Shown here piece after piece: positions 18,541 through 25,300 of a stretch of 64,000 nt of DNA (positions are counted from its first letter, which is position 1; each line of letters starts with the position of its first letter). This stretch comes from Micromonospora sp. MW-13. GTDB lineage: Bacteria > Actinomycetota > Actinomycetes > Mycobacteriales > Micromonosporaceae. The stretch spans positions 496,001 to 560,000 of the forward strand of contig NZ_QKKX01000009.1 in assembly GCF_003434305.1 (NCBI RefSeq), read 5' to 3'. Below the pieces are notes generated by a model. That model had not been told where the DNA came from, made no database searches, and worked only from the letters and a program-made list of their open reading frames with translations. Both the position numbers and the translations under genes were made by a program.

Positions 18541-20718
18541 ATGACAGCCGTGCCGGGGCCCGGCGGTGAGCAGCTCAGCCGCGCCGGTGCCGAGGCGTAC
18601 GCCGCCGGGTGGGCCCGCGCGGCGCGTCGGCTCGGGTTCGTGCCGCTGAGCGCCGTCGAGACCGAGCGGCTGCTGTTCGTGCACACGGTACGGCTGGCCC
18701 AGGCGTTGCTCGCCGAGGCGTTCTCCGCCCGGCCCGCCGAGGACGTCGGCCGGGCGCTGGTCGAGGCACACCTGATCGAGCCCGGGTTCCTGGACTGGTC
18801 GGTCACCGCCCTCGGGGAACGGTTCGTCGCCCAGGTGCTGCCGGGCCACCCGGCCCGGCCCGGCACGGCCGACCGGGTAGCCGCCCTCCAGGGCGCCTTC
18901 GCCGGCGGGTTCGCCCGGGCGCTGCGCGACCGCACCTTCGCCCAGCAGGAACGCATCGCCCGCAGCGCCTGGCAGGCCCGGGACCGCGTCGAGCAGGCGC
19001 TGCGGGACAGCGAGGCGCGGTTCCGGGCGGTCTTCACCGGGGCGGCGACCGGGATCGGCATCGCCGGCATCGACGGGCAGATCATCGAGGTCAACCAGCC
19101 CTTCGCCGACATGCTCGGCTACTCCGCCGAGGAGCTGCGGCAGACCAACGTGGCGGGGCTGTTCCACGCCGAGGACGCGGCCGGGATGTGGGAGCTGTAC
19201 CAGGAGCTGATCGAGGGCAAGCACGACTCGGCCCGGGTGGAGAAGCGCTACCACCGCAAGGACGGCAGCGTGGTGTGGACGGACCTGGCCGTCTCGCTGA
19301 TCCGGTACGACGACGGCCGGCCGCGCTTCACCGTGGCGATGATCGAGGACATCACCGAGCGGTACGAACTCCAGCAGCGGCTGCGCTTCCAGGCGCTGCA
19401 CGACCCGCTCACCGGCCTGCCCAACCGGACGCTGTTCTTCGAGACCCTCGGCCAGGTGCTCGGCGACGCCGGCCCGGACCACCGGATCGGGGTCTGCTTC
19501 CTCGACCTGGACGGCTTCAAGGCGGTCAACGACGGCCTCGGGCACGACCTCGGCGACCGGCTGCTGGTCGTGATCGCCCGCCGGCTGGCCGAGTGCGTCG
19601 CCGGGCACGGCCACCTGGTCGCCCGGATGGGCGGCGACGAGTTCGTCATCCTCGTCGACGGCGGCGACGGCATCGACGACGCGGTGGGCGTCGCGGAGAT
19701 GGCGCTCGCGGCGGTCTCCGTCCCGGTGCACGTCGGCGACCAGCAGCTCGTGGTGTCGGCCAGCATCGGCATCGTGGAGTGCCCCAGCGCCGAGACCAGC
19801 GCGTCGGAGCTGATGAAGGCCGCCGACACCACCCTGTACTGGGCGAAGGCGGAGGGGCGCGGCCGGTGGGCGGTCTACGACCCCGAGCGCAGCGCCCGCG
19901 ACATCGCCCGTTCGGCGCTGGTCGCCGGCCTGCCCGCGGCGCTGGACCGGGGCGAGTTCGTCGTCCACTACCAGCCGATCGTGTCGCTGCTGGACTCCTC
20001 GATGGTGGCGGTCGAGGCGCTGGTCCGCTGGCAGCATCCCGAGCTGGGGCTGGTCGGGCCGGACCGGTTCATCGGGCTGGCCGAGGAGACCGGCCTGATC
20101 GTCCGGCTCGGCGAGTGGGTGCTCCGGCAGGCGTGCCGCGACGCCGAGGCGTGGCGCCGGCAGTTCCCCGGAACGGAGCTGGTGGTCAGCGTCAACCTGG
20201 CCGCGCGGCAGGCCAACGACCCGGCCATCGTCGATACGGTGGCGAGCGCGCTGAGCCGCAGCGGGCTGCCCGCCCGCCTGCTCCAGCTCGAACTGACCGA
20301 GAGCGCCGTGATGGGCACCACGGGGGAGCCGCTGCGGTCGCTGCACCAGCTCGCCGACCTCGGCGTACGACTGGCGATCGACGACTTCGGCACCGGGTAC
20401 TCGAACCTGGCGTACCTGCGGCGGCTGCCGATCCACTGCCTCAAGCTGGCCGGGCCGTTCGTGGAGGGGATCCGGGCGGACGACCCACTGGACCCGGCCG
20501 ACCACCGGGACGAGCGGATCGTCGACGCGCTGGTCCGGCTGGCGCACGCCCTTGAGCTGTGGGTCACCGCCGAGGCGGTGGAGACCCAGGCGCAGGCCGA
20601 GCGGCTGCGCGCGTTGCGCTGCGACACCGGGCAGGGGTGCTGGTTCGGCGGCCCCGTGCCGGCCGCAGCGATCACCGCCCGGCTGCGCGGCGACGATTCT
20701 CCAGAGGGAATGGCATGA
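18541..20718 (+). CDS. PAS-GGDEF-EAL cyclic di-GMP protein
   Basis: Seen: 725 residues. An N-terminal helical region (1-145) of no recognised family is followed by a PAS domain (about 150-275), a GGDEF domain (about 280-445) with intact motif GGDEF near residue 364, and an EAL domain (about 455-710) with intact EALVRW near 490 and the DDFGTGYSNL segment. Both catalytic motifs are intact, so it may make and degrade c-di-GMP with the PAS input choosing between them. No transmembrane segment is apparent, so it is probably cytosolic. It overlaps the DUF456 gene by four bases (ATGA). Confidence 0.93.
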   Translation: MTAVPGPGGEQLSRAGAEAYAAGWARAARRLGFVPLSAVETERLLFVHTVRLAQALLAEAFSARPAEDVGRALVEAHLIEPGFLDWSVTALGERFVAQVLPGHPARPGTADRVAALQGAFAGGFARALRDRTFAQQERIARSAWQARDRVEQALRDSEARFRAVFTGAATGIGIAGIDGQIIEVNQPFADMLGYSAEELRQTNVAGLFHAEDAAGMWELYQELIEGKHDSARVEKRYHRKDGSVVWTDLAVSLIRYDDGRPRFTVAMIEDITERYELQQRLRFQALHDPLTGLPNRTLFFETLGQVLGDAGPDHRIGVCFLDLDGFKAVNDGLGHDLGDRLLVVIARRLAECVAGHGHLVARMGGDEFVILVDGGDGIDDAVGVAEMALAAVSVPVHVGDQQLVVSASIGIVECPSAETSASELMKAADTTLYWAKAEGRGRWAVYDPERSARDIARSALVAGLPAALDRGEFVVHYQPIVSLLDSSMVAVEALVRWQHPELGLVGPDRFIGLAEETGLIVRLGEWVLRQACRDAEAWRRQFPGTELVVSVNLAARQANDPAIVDTVASALSRSGLPARLLQLELTESAVMGTTGEPLRSLHQLADLGVRLAIDDFGTGYSNLAYLRRLPIHCLKLAGPFVEGIRADDPLDPADHRDERIVDALVRLAHALELWVTAEAVETQAQAERLRALRCDTGQGCWFGGPVPAAAITARLRGDDSPEGMA

Positions 20719-21215
20719 GCCTGACGGACTCGCAGGCGGTCGTCTCGGTGGTGGCCGCGCTGGCCATCGTGGCGGGGCTGGCCGGGGTGGTGGTGCCGGG
20801 GCTGCCCGCGCTGCCGCTGTGCTGGGGCGGGGTGCTGGTGTGGGCGCTGTTCGGCGACGCCGGGGCGGGCCGCTGGCTGGTGCTGGCCGCCGCGACCGTG
20901 GTCGCGGCCGGCGGTGCCGTGGTCAAGTACCTCTGGCCGGGGCGCAACCTGCGCAGCGCCGGGGTGCCGACGTCGTCCCTGCTGGCCGGCGGCGTGCTGG
21001 GGCTGGTCGGGTTCTTCGTGATCCCGGTGGTGGGGCTGGTGGTCGGCTTCGTCGGCGGGGTGTGGGGTGCCGAGCGGCTGCGGCTGGGCAGCAACCAACT
21101 CGCCTGGCCGTCGACGGTGCAGGCGCTCAAGGCCGCCGGCCTGTCCATGCTGGTCGAGTTTCTCGCCGGCCTGGTGATCGGCGTGCTCTGGGTCGCCGGC
21201 CTGCTGTTCGCCTGA
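20715..21215 (+). CDS. DUF456 membrane protein
   Basis: Seen: 166 residues with about four hydrophobic helices, an early VAGLAGVVVPGLPALPLCWGG motif (GxxGxxxPxLPG type) and VGFFVIPVVGLVVGFVGGVWGAE, as in DUF456 proteins. The function is unknown. It is translationally coupled to the c-di-GMP gene by an ATGA overlap, making it a candidate partner or effector at the membrane (inference). Confidence 0.85.
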   Translation: MSLTDSQAVVSVVAALAIVAGLAGVVVPGLPALPLCWGGVLVWALFGDAGAGRWLVLAAATVVAAGGAVVKYLWPGRNLRSAGVPTSSLLAGGVLGLVGFFVIPVVGLVVGFVGGVWGAERLRLGSNQLAWPSTVQALKAAGLSMLVEFLAGLVIGVLWVAGLLFA

Positions 21216-21306
21216 GTGCGGGAGTTCGGTGTCCTGTGGTGTGGGGCGGCGGCGCGGGGCGGGTTCGCCGCAGTGAGAGAGAGGTGAGTACCCCGCGCCG
21301 CCGCAG

Positions 21307-21330
21307 GCCGGGCGTTGCCGAGCGCCCGGC
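21307..21330 (+). terminator. Hairpin downstream of the DUF456 gene
   Basis: GCCGGGCG (21307-21314) pairs perfectly with 21323-21330 around an 8-base loop. It is a plausible intrinsic-like terminator without a T-tract, about 90 bases after the stop. Confidence 0.4.
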
Positions 21331-21465
21331 GGGGCCCGTCCGGATCGGGCCTGGTCACAGGCTCAAGGATGCGGTCCGCCGACGGTGCGGGCAAGGCAAT
21401 TAGGCAGCCCGGGAAGACGGCCGTGGACCGCAACCGGATCACAACCGCCGGCTGGTAGGCCCCCG

Positions 21466-21500
21466 CCGACCCGACCCGACCCGACCCGACCCGACCCGAC
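21466..21500. repeat. Seven tandem copies of CCGAC
   Basis: Seven uninterrupted copies of the pentamer CCGAC fill 21466-21500, in non-coding DNA. It is a simple-sequence repeat prone to slippage. Confidence 0.9.
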
Positions 21501-21588
21501 CTCGGCGTCGGCGACGGCGGAGGCGGGCGCCGGACCCGCCGCCGACGAAGACCCTGACTGAGCTGGGGCGTTGAAGACGGGCGTCGCT

Positions 21589-21664
21589 TGATCAACTTCA
21601 TGTCCGTGACATGGCGGTATTCAGTGGCAGGTAGACCGCCATGTCACGGACATGTAGTTGATCA
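21589..21664. repeat. Inverted repeat with 30-bp arms
   Basis: Arms 21589-21618 and 21635-21664 pair at 29 of 30 positions around a 16-base loop. The outer ends read TGATCAAC, like the other GATC-ended intergenic hairpins in the window. It lies between the convergent DUF456 and DUF397 genes. Confidence 0.75.
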
Positions 21665-21754
21665 GCCACCCGGCCGGATACCAACGGCACCAGCAACTGA
21701 TCGACGAGTAGTGCGTCAGCGGTGCCTGCCTGCCCCGGGCGGAAGGCGGGCCCG

Positions 21755-21783
21755 AAAAAAGCCCTCGGCGTCGCGCCGAGGGC
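21755..21783 (-). terminator. Intrinsic terminator of the XRE-DUF397 operon
   Basis: On the minus strand a GC-rich stem (GCCCTCGGCG pairing within 21761-21783) is followed immediately by six T (complement of A at 21755-21760). This is a classical Rho-independent terminator 20 bases after the DUF397 stop, unusual in a window where other hairpins lack T-runs. Confidence 0.85.
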
Positions 21784-21802
21784 CTTCTTCCACGCTTCCG
21801 GG

Positions 21803-22003
21803 TCAGCCCACGGGGCCGATCTGCTTGGCCAGGTCGACGAACGACTGCCAGGCGCCGGGGGTGAGGTGGAGGGTGCCGCCGTCGCGGTCCTTGGTGTCGC
21901 GCACCAGCACGATGCCTGGCATGTTGTCGGCCACCTCGACGCAGGACCCGCCGTTGCCGCCGGACCTGGTCGACTTCCGCCACTGCGGGGTCATCAATTC
22001 CAT
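21803..22003 (-). CDS. DUF397 small protein
   Basis: Seen: 66 residues with the family hallmark WRKSTRSGGNGGSCVEVA near the N-terminus and a C-terminal AWQSFVDLAK segment. Family knowledge: DUF397 proteins are encoded next to XRE/DUF5753 regulators in actinomycetes, some of them (the WhiJ/BldB-associated loci) affecting development; the pair has been proposed to act like toxin and antitoxin or regulator and cofactor. The ATG at 22003 follows AAGGAAG and overlaps the upstream XRE gene by 10 bases. Confidence 0.92.
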   Translation of the reverse strand: MELMTPQWRKSTRSGGNGGSCVEVADNMPGIVLVRDTKDRDGGTLHLTPGAWQSFVDLAKQIGPVG

Positions 22004-22791
22004 GACTTCGCCACTTCCTTGATCAGCTCGATGGACTGGCGTCGGGGGAGCGCCTCGTTCCGCACGATCTCCCACGTCTTCGCCAGCCTAGCAACATCGG
22101 CGGGCGCATCGACGATCTGCGCGCTGAGCTGGTTGTCCGCGTGGGCCACCCGGGCGCCGTCGGGCAACTCGGCGATGATGAACTGACCGGCCAGCCCCAG
22201 GTACATCCCGGCGTCCACCGGCACGACGTGCACCTGGATGTGTTCCCGCAGCGCCTGCCCGGCGAGGTGGTCGAGCTGCTCCGCCATGAGCCCCGGCTGG
22301 TCGAGCACGGGCCGGCGCAGCACGCTCTCGTCCACGACGGCGATGAGCTGCGGCGGGCGCTCGCGCTCCAGGACCTCCTGCCGTTCCAGCCTGGATGCGA
22401 CGATCCGCTCGACCTCCTCGGCGGTGAACCGGCCGCCGGCCAGCGTCGCTCGCGCGTACCGCTCGGTCTGGAGCAGGCCGGGGAGGTAGGACAGCTCGAA
22501 CCACCGCAGCGTGGTCGCCTCGCGCTCGAACTCGATCCATTCGCGCAGCCAGGCCGGCTCGGCGTCCAGCTTGGCCAGCTCGCGGAGCATCCGACCGAAC
22601 CGGCCGCCGAGGTTGTACTGGTCGTCGATCGCCTTCATGTACTCCTTCGTCGGTGGGCGACCGCCTGTCTCCACCGAGCTGACATGAGACCCGGAGTAAC
22701 CGATGGCCCGGCCGAATTCCTCCTGGCTGGCCCCGAGTGACGCTCGGAACAGCCGCAGCTCTCCGAGTACGTAATTTGTGGCGGTACCCAT
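21994..22791 (-). CDS. XRE-family regulator with DUF5753
   Basis: Seen: 265 residues. An N-terminal helix-turn-helix (LRLFRASLGASQEEFGRAIG, then YSGSHVSSVETG) is followed by a long C-terminal DUF5753 region containing ELSYLPGLLQTERYARA and a late HADNQLSAQIVD stretch. This is the standard partner of DUF397. The ATG at 22791 is preceded by GGGGGA; a TTG one codon upstream is an alternative. Divergent from the four-gene operon starting at 23024, which is a possible target. Confidence 0.93.
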   Translation of the reverse strand: MGTATNYVLGELRLFRASLGASQEEFGRAIGYSGSHVSSVETGGRPPTKEYMKAIDDQYNLGGRFGRMLRELAKLDAEPAWLREWIEFEREATTLRWFELSYLPGLLQTERYARATLAGGRFTAEEVERIVASRLERQEVLERERPPQLIAVVDESVLRRPVLDQPGLMAEQLDHLAGQALREHIQVHVVPVDAGMYLGLAGQFIIAELPDGARVAHADNQLSAQIVDAPADVARLAKTWEIVRNEALPRRQSIELIKEVAKSWN

Positions 22792-23023
22792 CAATCCCCC
22801 AGTTCTTGCCCAGCTTCGTCGGTGTGTCTCGCGTGGCCGCTCGACCAGCCCTCTGACCTGCGCGGATTGGGTGAGCGCATATCGAGAGTAGCGGTGTCCT
22901 CACCAGACTGTCACCTACGCGGATCTGCTCCTGGCCAAAGGCGGCGGCGGGTTCTGCGCCGGGGGGTCGCCCGGTCCTTCCAAGAGCTGGCGACCCCCCA
23001 CCTGCCGAGAGGAGGGCGAGGGG

Positions 23024-23215
23024 ATGAGCAGACATCATGGAGGTTGGCACCGGTCCCGCCGACCAAAGCCGAAGCCGGAGCCGGACACAAGGCCGGAGCC
23101 GGAGCCGGACACGAAGCCGACTCAGCCGTCCCGGCCCGCCCCGTACATCCCCGGCCCCATCGGGCCGATGGTGCCGCCCCCGATCTTCCCGAGGATCGGC
23201 GGAGGTTGGCAGTGA
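23024..23215 (+). CDS. Small Pro-rich hypothetical protein
   Basis: Seen: 63 residues. A basic N-terminus (SRHHGGWHRSRRPKPKPEP) is followed by internal repeats of a PEPDT(R/K)P unit and a Pro/Gly-rich end. There is no signal peptide and no recognised domain. The start is well supported by GAGGAGGGCGAGGGG immediately upstream. First gene of a four-gene operon; its stop overlaps the next start (GTGA). Role unknown. Confidence 0.65.
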   Translation: MSRHHGGWHRSRRPKPKPEPDTRPEPEPDTKPTQPSRPAPYIPGPIGPMVPPPIFPRIGGGWQ

Positions 23216-23469
23216 ACCCGCTGGTCATCACGGGCGACGTGCTGACCCTTCAGCCGTGCGACTACTGCATCGGGCAGACGGTGCTGTGGCTGAAGGTCAC
23301 GTACGTCCCTCGGTACGCGAACTTCCTGGCGTCCCGGTGGGTGCGGCTGGAGGGGTTGGAGCTGCGCCCCGACGGCACGCCGTGGCGGGAGCGCGTCGTC
23401 ATGGTCCGGGTGCAGGCGATCATCGACGACCCGCCGGCCCGGCTGGAGCCAGGGGTGCGGGAGCGGTGA
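23212..23469 (+). CDS. Hypothetical protein (85 aa)
   Basis: Seen: 85 residues starting with GTG within the GTGA overlap. It contains CDYC at 16-19, an aromatic/basic core (WLKVTYVPRYANFLASRWVRLEG) and a C-terminal DDPPARLEPG. The sequence looks like a small folded beta-rich domain, possibly with a Cys pair for metal or a disulfide. No family is recognised. The RBS GGCGGAGG lies inside the preceding gene, consistent with coupled translation. Confidence 0.7.
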   Translation: MNPLVITGDVLTLQPCDYCIGQTVLWLKVTYVPRYANFLASRWVRLEGLELRPDGTPWRERVVMVRVQAIIDDPPARLEPGVRER

Positions 23470-23738
23470 CGGCCCGGCATCCGCCGAGGTACGCCGGCGG
23501 ACCGTGCCTCACCTGCGGCAAGCCATGGCCCTGCTTCGATCGCCAGGTGGCGAGCCTCGTCGAGTTCGCCGGCCGGGGGAGCCTGCTCGTCGCGTACATG
23601 GGCGACTGGCTCCGCCTGGGGGTCGAGGAGCGGGAGCGACGCGGCCTGCCGTTCGACCCCGAGATGGAGACGCGGCATCTCGGGTGGCTCGACATGGTCC
23701 TGCCGGCGCAGGGGGAGCACCGGAGCGGCGATGACTGA
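23466..23738 (+). CDS. Hypothetical protein with CLTCGKPWPC motif
   Basis: Seen: 90 residues. An N-terminal PCLTCGKPWPC supplies three Cys in a CxxCxxxxxC spacing that could bind a metal, followed by a helical acidic/basic part. Small actinomycete proteins with CGxPWPC are commonly labelled flavin reductase in databases; nothing here supports a flavin site, so that name should not be trusted. It starts with GTG overlapping the previous stop (GTGA). Confidence 0.7.
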   Translation: MTARHPPRYAGGPCLTCGKPWPCFDRQVASLVEFAGRGSLLVAYMGDWLRLGVEERERRGLPFDPEMETRHLGWLDMVLPAQGEHRSGDD

Positions 23739-24003
23739 GGCCGGGCCGCCCAGGAAGCCGAAGTGCGGGGATCTCCTGTACGTCAACCGGGCCGCCAGCG
23801 TCCAGTTCGTCCGGCCCATCGTCTTTCGCGTCATCCGCGTCCACGACGACTGGCACACCTACCACGGGTGGCTGTGGCTGGACGGCTACGAGGTCGACGC
23901 CAGGGGCGACGCCGTGGCCCGCCGCTCGATCTACGTCCAGCCGGCGGGGCTGCGGTGGCTCACCACCCGGCTAGTGCCCCGTCATGCAGCCTTGAAGGGG
24001 TAA
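23731..24003 (+). CDS. Hypothetical protein (90 aa)
   Basis: Seen: 90 residues, starting with ATG inside the last codons of the preceding gene (8-base overlap). It carries a basic N-terminus, aromatic patches (DDWHTYHGWLWLDGYEVDARG) and a YVQPAGLRWL segment, suggesting a compact beta-rich fold. No family is recognised. Last gene of the small-protein operon; its 3' end overlaps an unrelated degenerate minus-strand frame. Confidence 0.7.
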   Translation: MTEAGPPRKPKCGDLLYVNRAASVQFVRPIVFRVIRVHDDWHTYHGWLWLDGYEVDARGDAVARRSIYVQPAGLRWLTTRLVPRHAALKG

Positions 24004-24116
24004 TCCGGGTGCCGGATCTTGGATTCGGTGGCGAATCCGGTGGTCAGTTCCGTGACGTGGCCGACCTCGACGAGAACAGCGCCACGATCGCCCGCCGCAG
24101 CGCTTACCGGATCCTT
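23982..24116 (-). pseudogene. Degenerate frame resembling a lasso-type RiPP leader
   Basis: A minus-strand frame with no ATG, GTG or TTG start reads ...GAVLVEVGHVTELTTG followed by about 17 residues ending YPFKAA and a stop at 23982. The LVEVGxxxELTxG segment matches the LxxxGxxxxxTxG pattern of lasso precursors, but the expected Tyr and Pro are replaced, the putative core lacks an Asp/Glu at position 7-9, and no maturation genes are nearby. Either a decayed precursor or coincidence. Confidence 0.2.
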
Positions 24117-24282
24117 CTACTCACCGGCCACCGCCCCCACAGCCTCATGCGTGGGGAGGCAGCCTGCCCGACACGTCCTCGGCACCCACGGCGGTGGCAA
24201 AGAATTCGGGCGGGAGCGCTTCGGTCACGGAGTCCGGGGGTTCCTGGCGTGGGCGCCGCTGCACAGCAGGTGTGCCTTCCGG

Positions 24283-24500
24283 GTGCCTATGGAGCTGAGT
24301 CGAATACGACATCGGCCATGCCCGTCGCCATCGACCACGCCCGTCGCCATCGGCCACGCCCGCCGCCATCGGCCACGCCCGCCGCCGTCGGCGACCGCCA
24401 GCCACGACTGCCAGCCGCGACCCGACGGGGCGGTGGGTGACCGCGAACGGTGGTGGCCCGACCGACGGTGATGACGTGAACGACTCAGCTCCATAGGCAC
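24283..24500. repeat. 218-bp element with perfect 20-bp terminal inverted repeats
   Basis: Positions 24283-24302 (GTGCCTATGGAGCTGAGTCG) are exactly complementary to 24481-24500. The 178-base interior has a short tandem repeat and no gene. The arrangement resembles a MITE-like element, but no target-site duplication is apparent. A related word, GGAGCTGACTCG, occurs at 4330-4341. Confidence 0.6.
24310..24385. repeat. Four tandem copies of a 19-bp unit
   Basis: A unit CATCGGCCACGCCCGYCGC repeats four times head to tail with one to three changes per copy, followed by a partial fifth. It lies inside the 218-bp element. There are no spacers, so it is not CRISPR. Confidence 0.8.
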
Positions 24501-24715
24501 CGCCGCCCACGTCATCGACCGCCGCCCACAGTTCCGCCCGGGCCACCGTTCCCCGCCGGCCGGGGACCGCACCCACGACCAGGCAATGGTCTTGCCCCGC
24601 GTCACCCTTCAGCCAGGCCACGCATCGCGTACGCCCAGGTCAGACATACCTCAATCGACTACGTAAAGACCCTGCCTCAGAACCGACGGATTACACGATC
24701 AACGTTCAAAGACGA

Positions 24716-25168
24716 CTAGGACCTCTGGTTCGCGTCGCGCCGGTAGCTGTAGTGGATGAGCCCCTCGTGGAATGTGGCCACCTTGTCGTACAGCGCGCGA
24801 GCTGGGGAGTCGTCCAGCGTGTTCCAGTAAAGGCGTGGGGCGCCGTGCTCCTCGGCGTCCCACGCCATCCACTTGAGCATTGCCGTCGCGACACCCCGCC
24901 GCCGGACTTCCGGGTCCACGAACAGGTCCGCTAGATAGCATCTCCCGACCCCCCAGATGGCGGCGTGGAACACGTAGTGCGCGATGCCGACCATCTTGCC
25001 GTCGAGCCGCGCGGCGATCCCGCGTCTCTGCTCCCCATCGAGCAGGCGTTGCCAGGTCTGTTCGTAGCCGTCGTCGCTGATCTCGGTCCCGAAGTACGCA
25101 TTCTGCCCACGGGCCAGCACTTCCCAGTTGGCGCGATCGGATCCGGTCAGGGGGCTGATCTCCACCAT
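24716..25168 (-). CDS. GNAT acetyltransferase
   Basis: Seen: 150 residues with an acetyl-CoA loop VRRRGVATAML (about 93-103) preceded by YLADLFVDPE and followed by the LYWNTLDDSPARALYDKV segment, the standard GNAT order. The ATG at 25168 places the first strand (ISPLTGSD) at the N-terminus; the frame is open to 25252 but the extra residues look non-homologous. The substrate is unknown. Divergent from the glutamine-synthetase-like gene. Confidence 0.85.
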   Translation of the reverse strand: MVEISPLTGSDRANWEVLARGQNAYFGTEISDDGYEQTWQRLLDGEQRRGIAARLDGKMVGIAHYVFHAAIWGVGRCYLADLFVDPEVRRRGVATAMLKWMAWDAEEHGAPRLYWNTLDDSPARALYDKVATFHEGLIHYSYRRDANQRS

Positions 25169-25251
25169 GGCGCCCCATCGTGCCGTACGGCTCAGGTCAG
25201 CGGTGGGCACCTTCCCTGCCTCCGGGTTTGCCGGCACGCCGTGGCCGGGCA

Positions 25252-25280
25252 TTGACGGTGATCCGGTCAGGCAGTAGACC
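25252..25280 (+). promoter_or_regulatory. Vegetative-type promoter of the GS-like gene
   Basis: TTGACG (25252-25257) and TAGACC (25275-25280) are separated by 17 bases, a good SigA/HrdB match. Predicted transcription begins around 25287, leaving a 5' leader of about 14 bases. Confidence 0.6.
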
Positions 25281-25300
25281 TTGGTGATGGAAGCCCGCGG

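Larger units (their letters stand above)
21216..21588. other. Gene-free region after the DUF456 gene
   Basis: There is no supported gene. It holds a hairpin (21307-21330) and a pentamer tandem repeat (21466-21500); the remaining sequence is featureless and GC-rich. Confidence 0.5.
24004..24715. other. Gene-free accessory region with repeats
   Basis: Over 700 bases without a supported gene. It contains the degenerate minus-strand frame at its left edge, an inverted repeat bracketing 24283-24500 and a 19-bp tandem repeat inside that. Open frames here have compositional Arg/Pro/His-rich translations and no family resemblance. Probably decayed or mobile-element-derived DNA. Confidence 0.5.

Noticed and set aside
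21216..21588. Possible structural RNA after the DUF456 gene
   Set aside because: Apart from one ordinary hairpin there was no recognisable RNase P, tmRNA, SRP or riboswitch core.
24310..24385. Tandem array considered as a CRISPR
   Set aside because: Units abut with no spacers, are only 19 bp, and there are no cas genes.
24019..24471. Open frame of 150 codons in the accessory gap
   Set aside because: No ribosome-binding site, composition of random GC-rich DNA and it runs through a tandem repeat and an inverted-repeat element.
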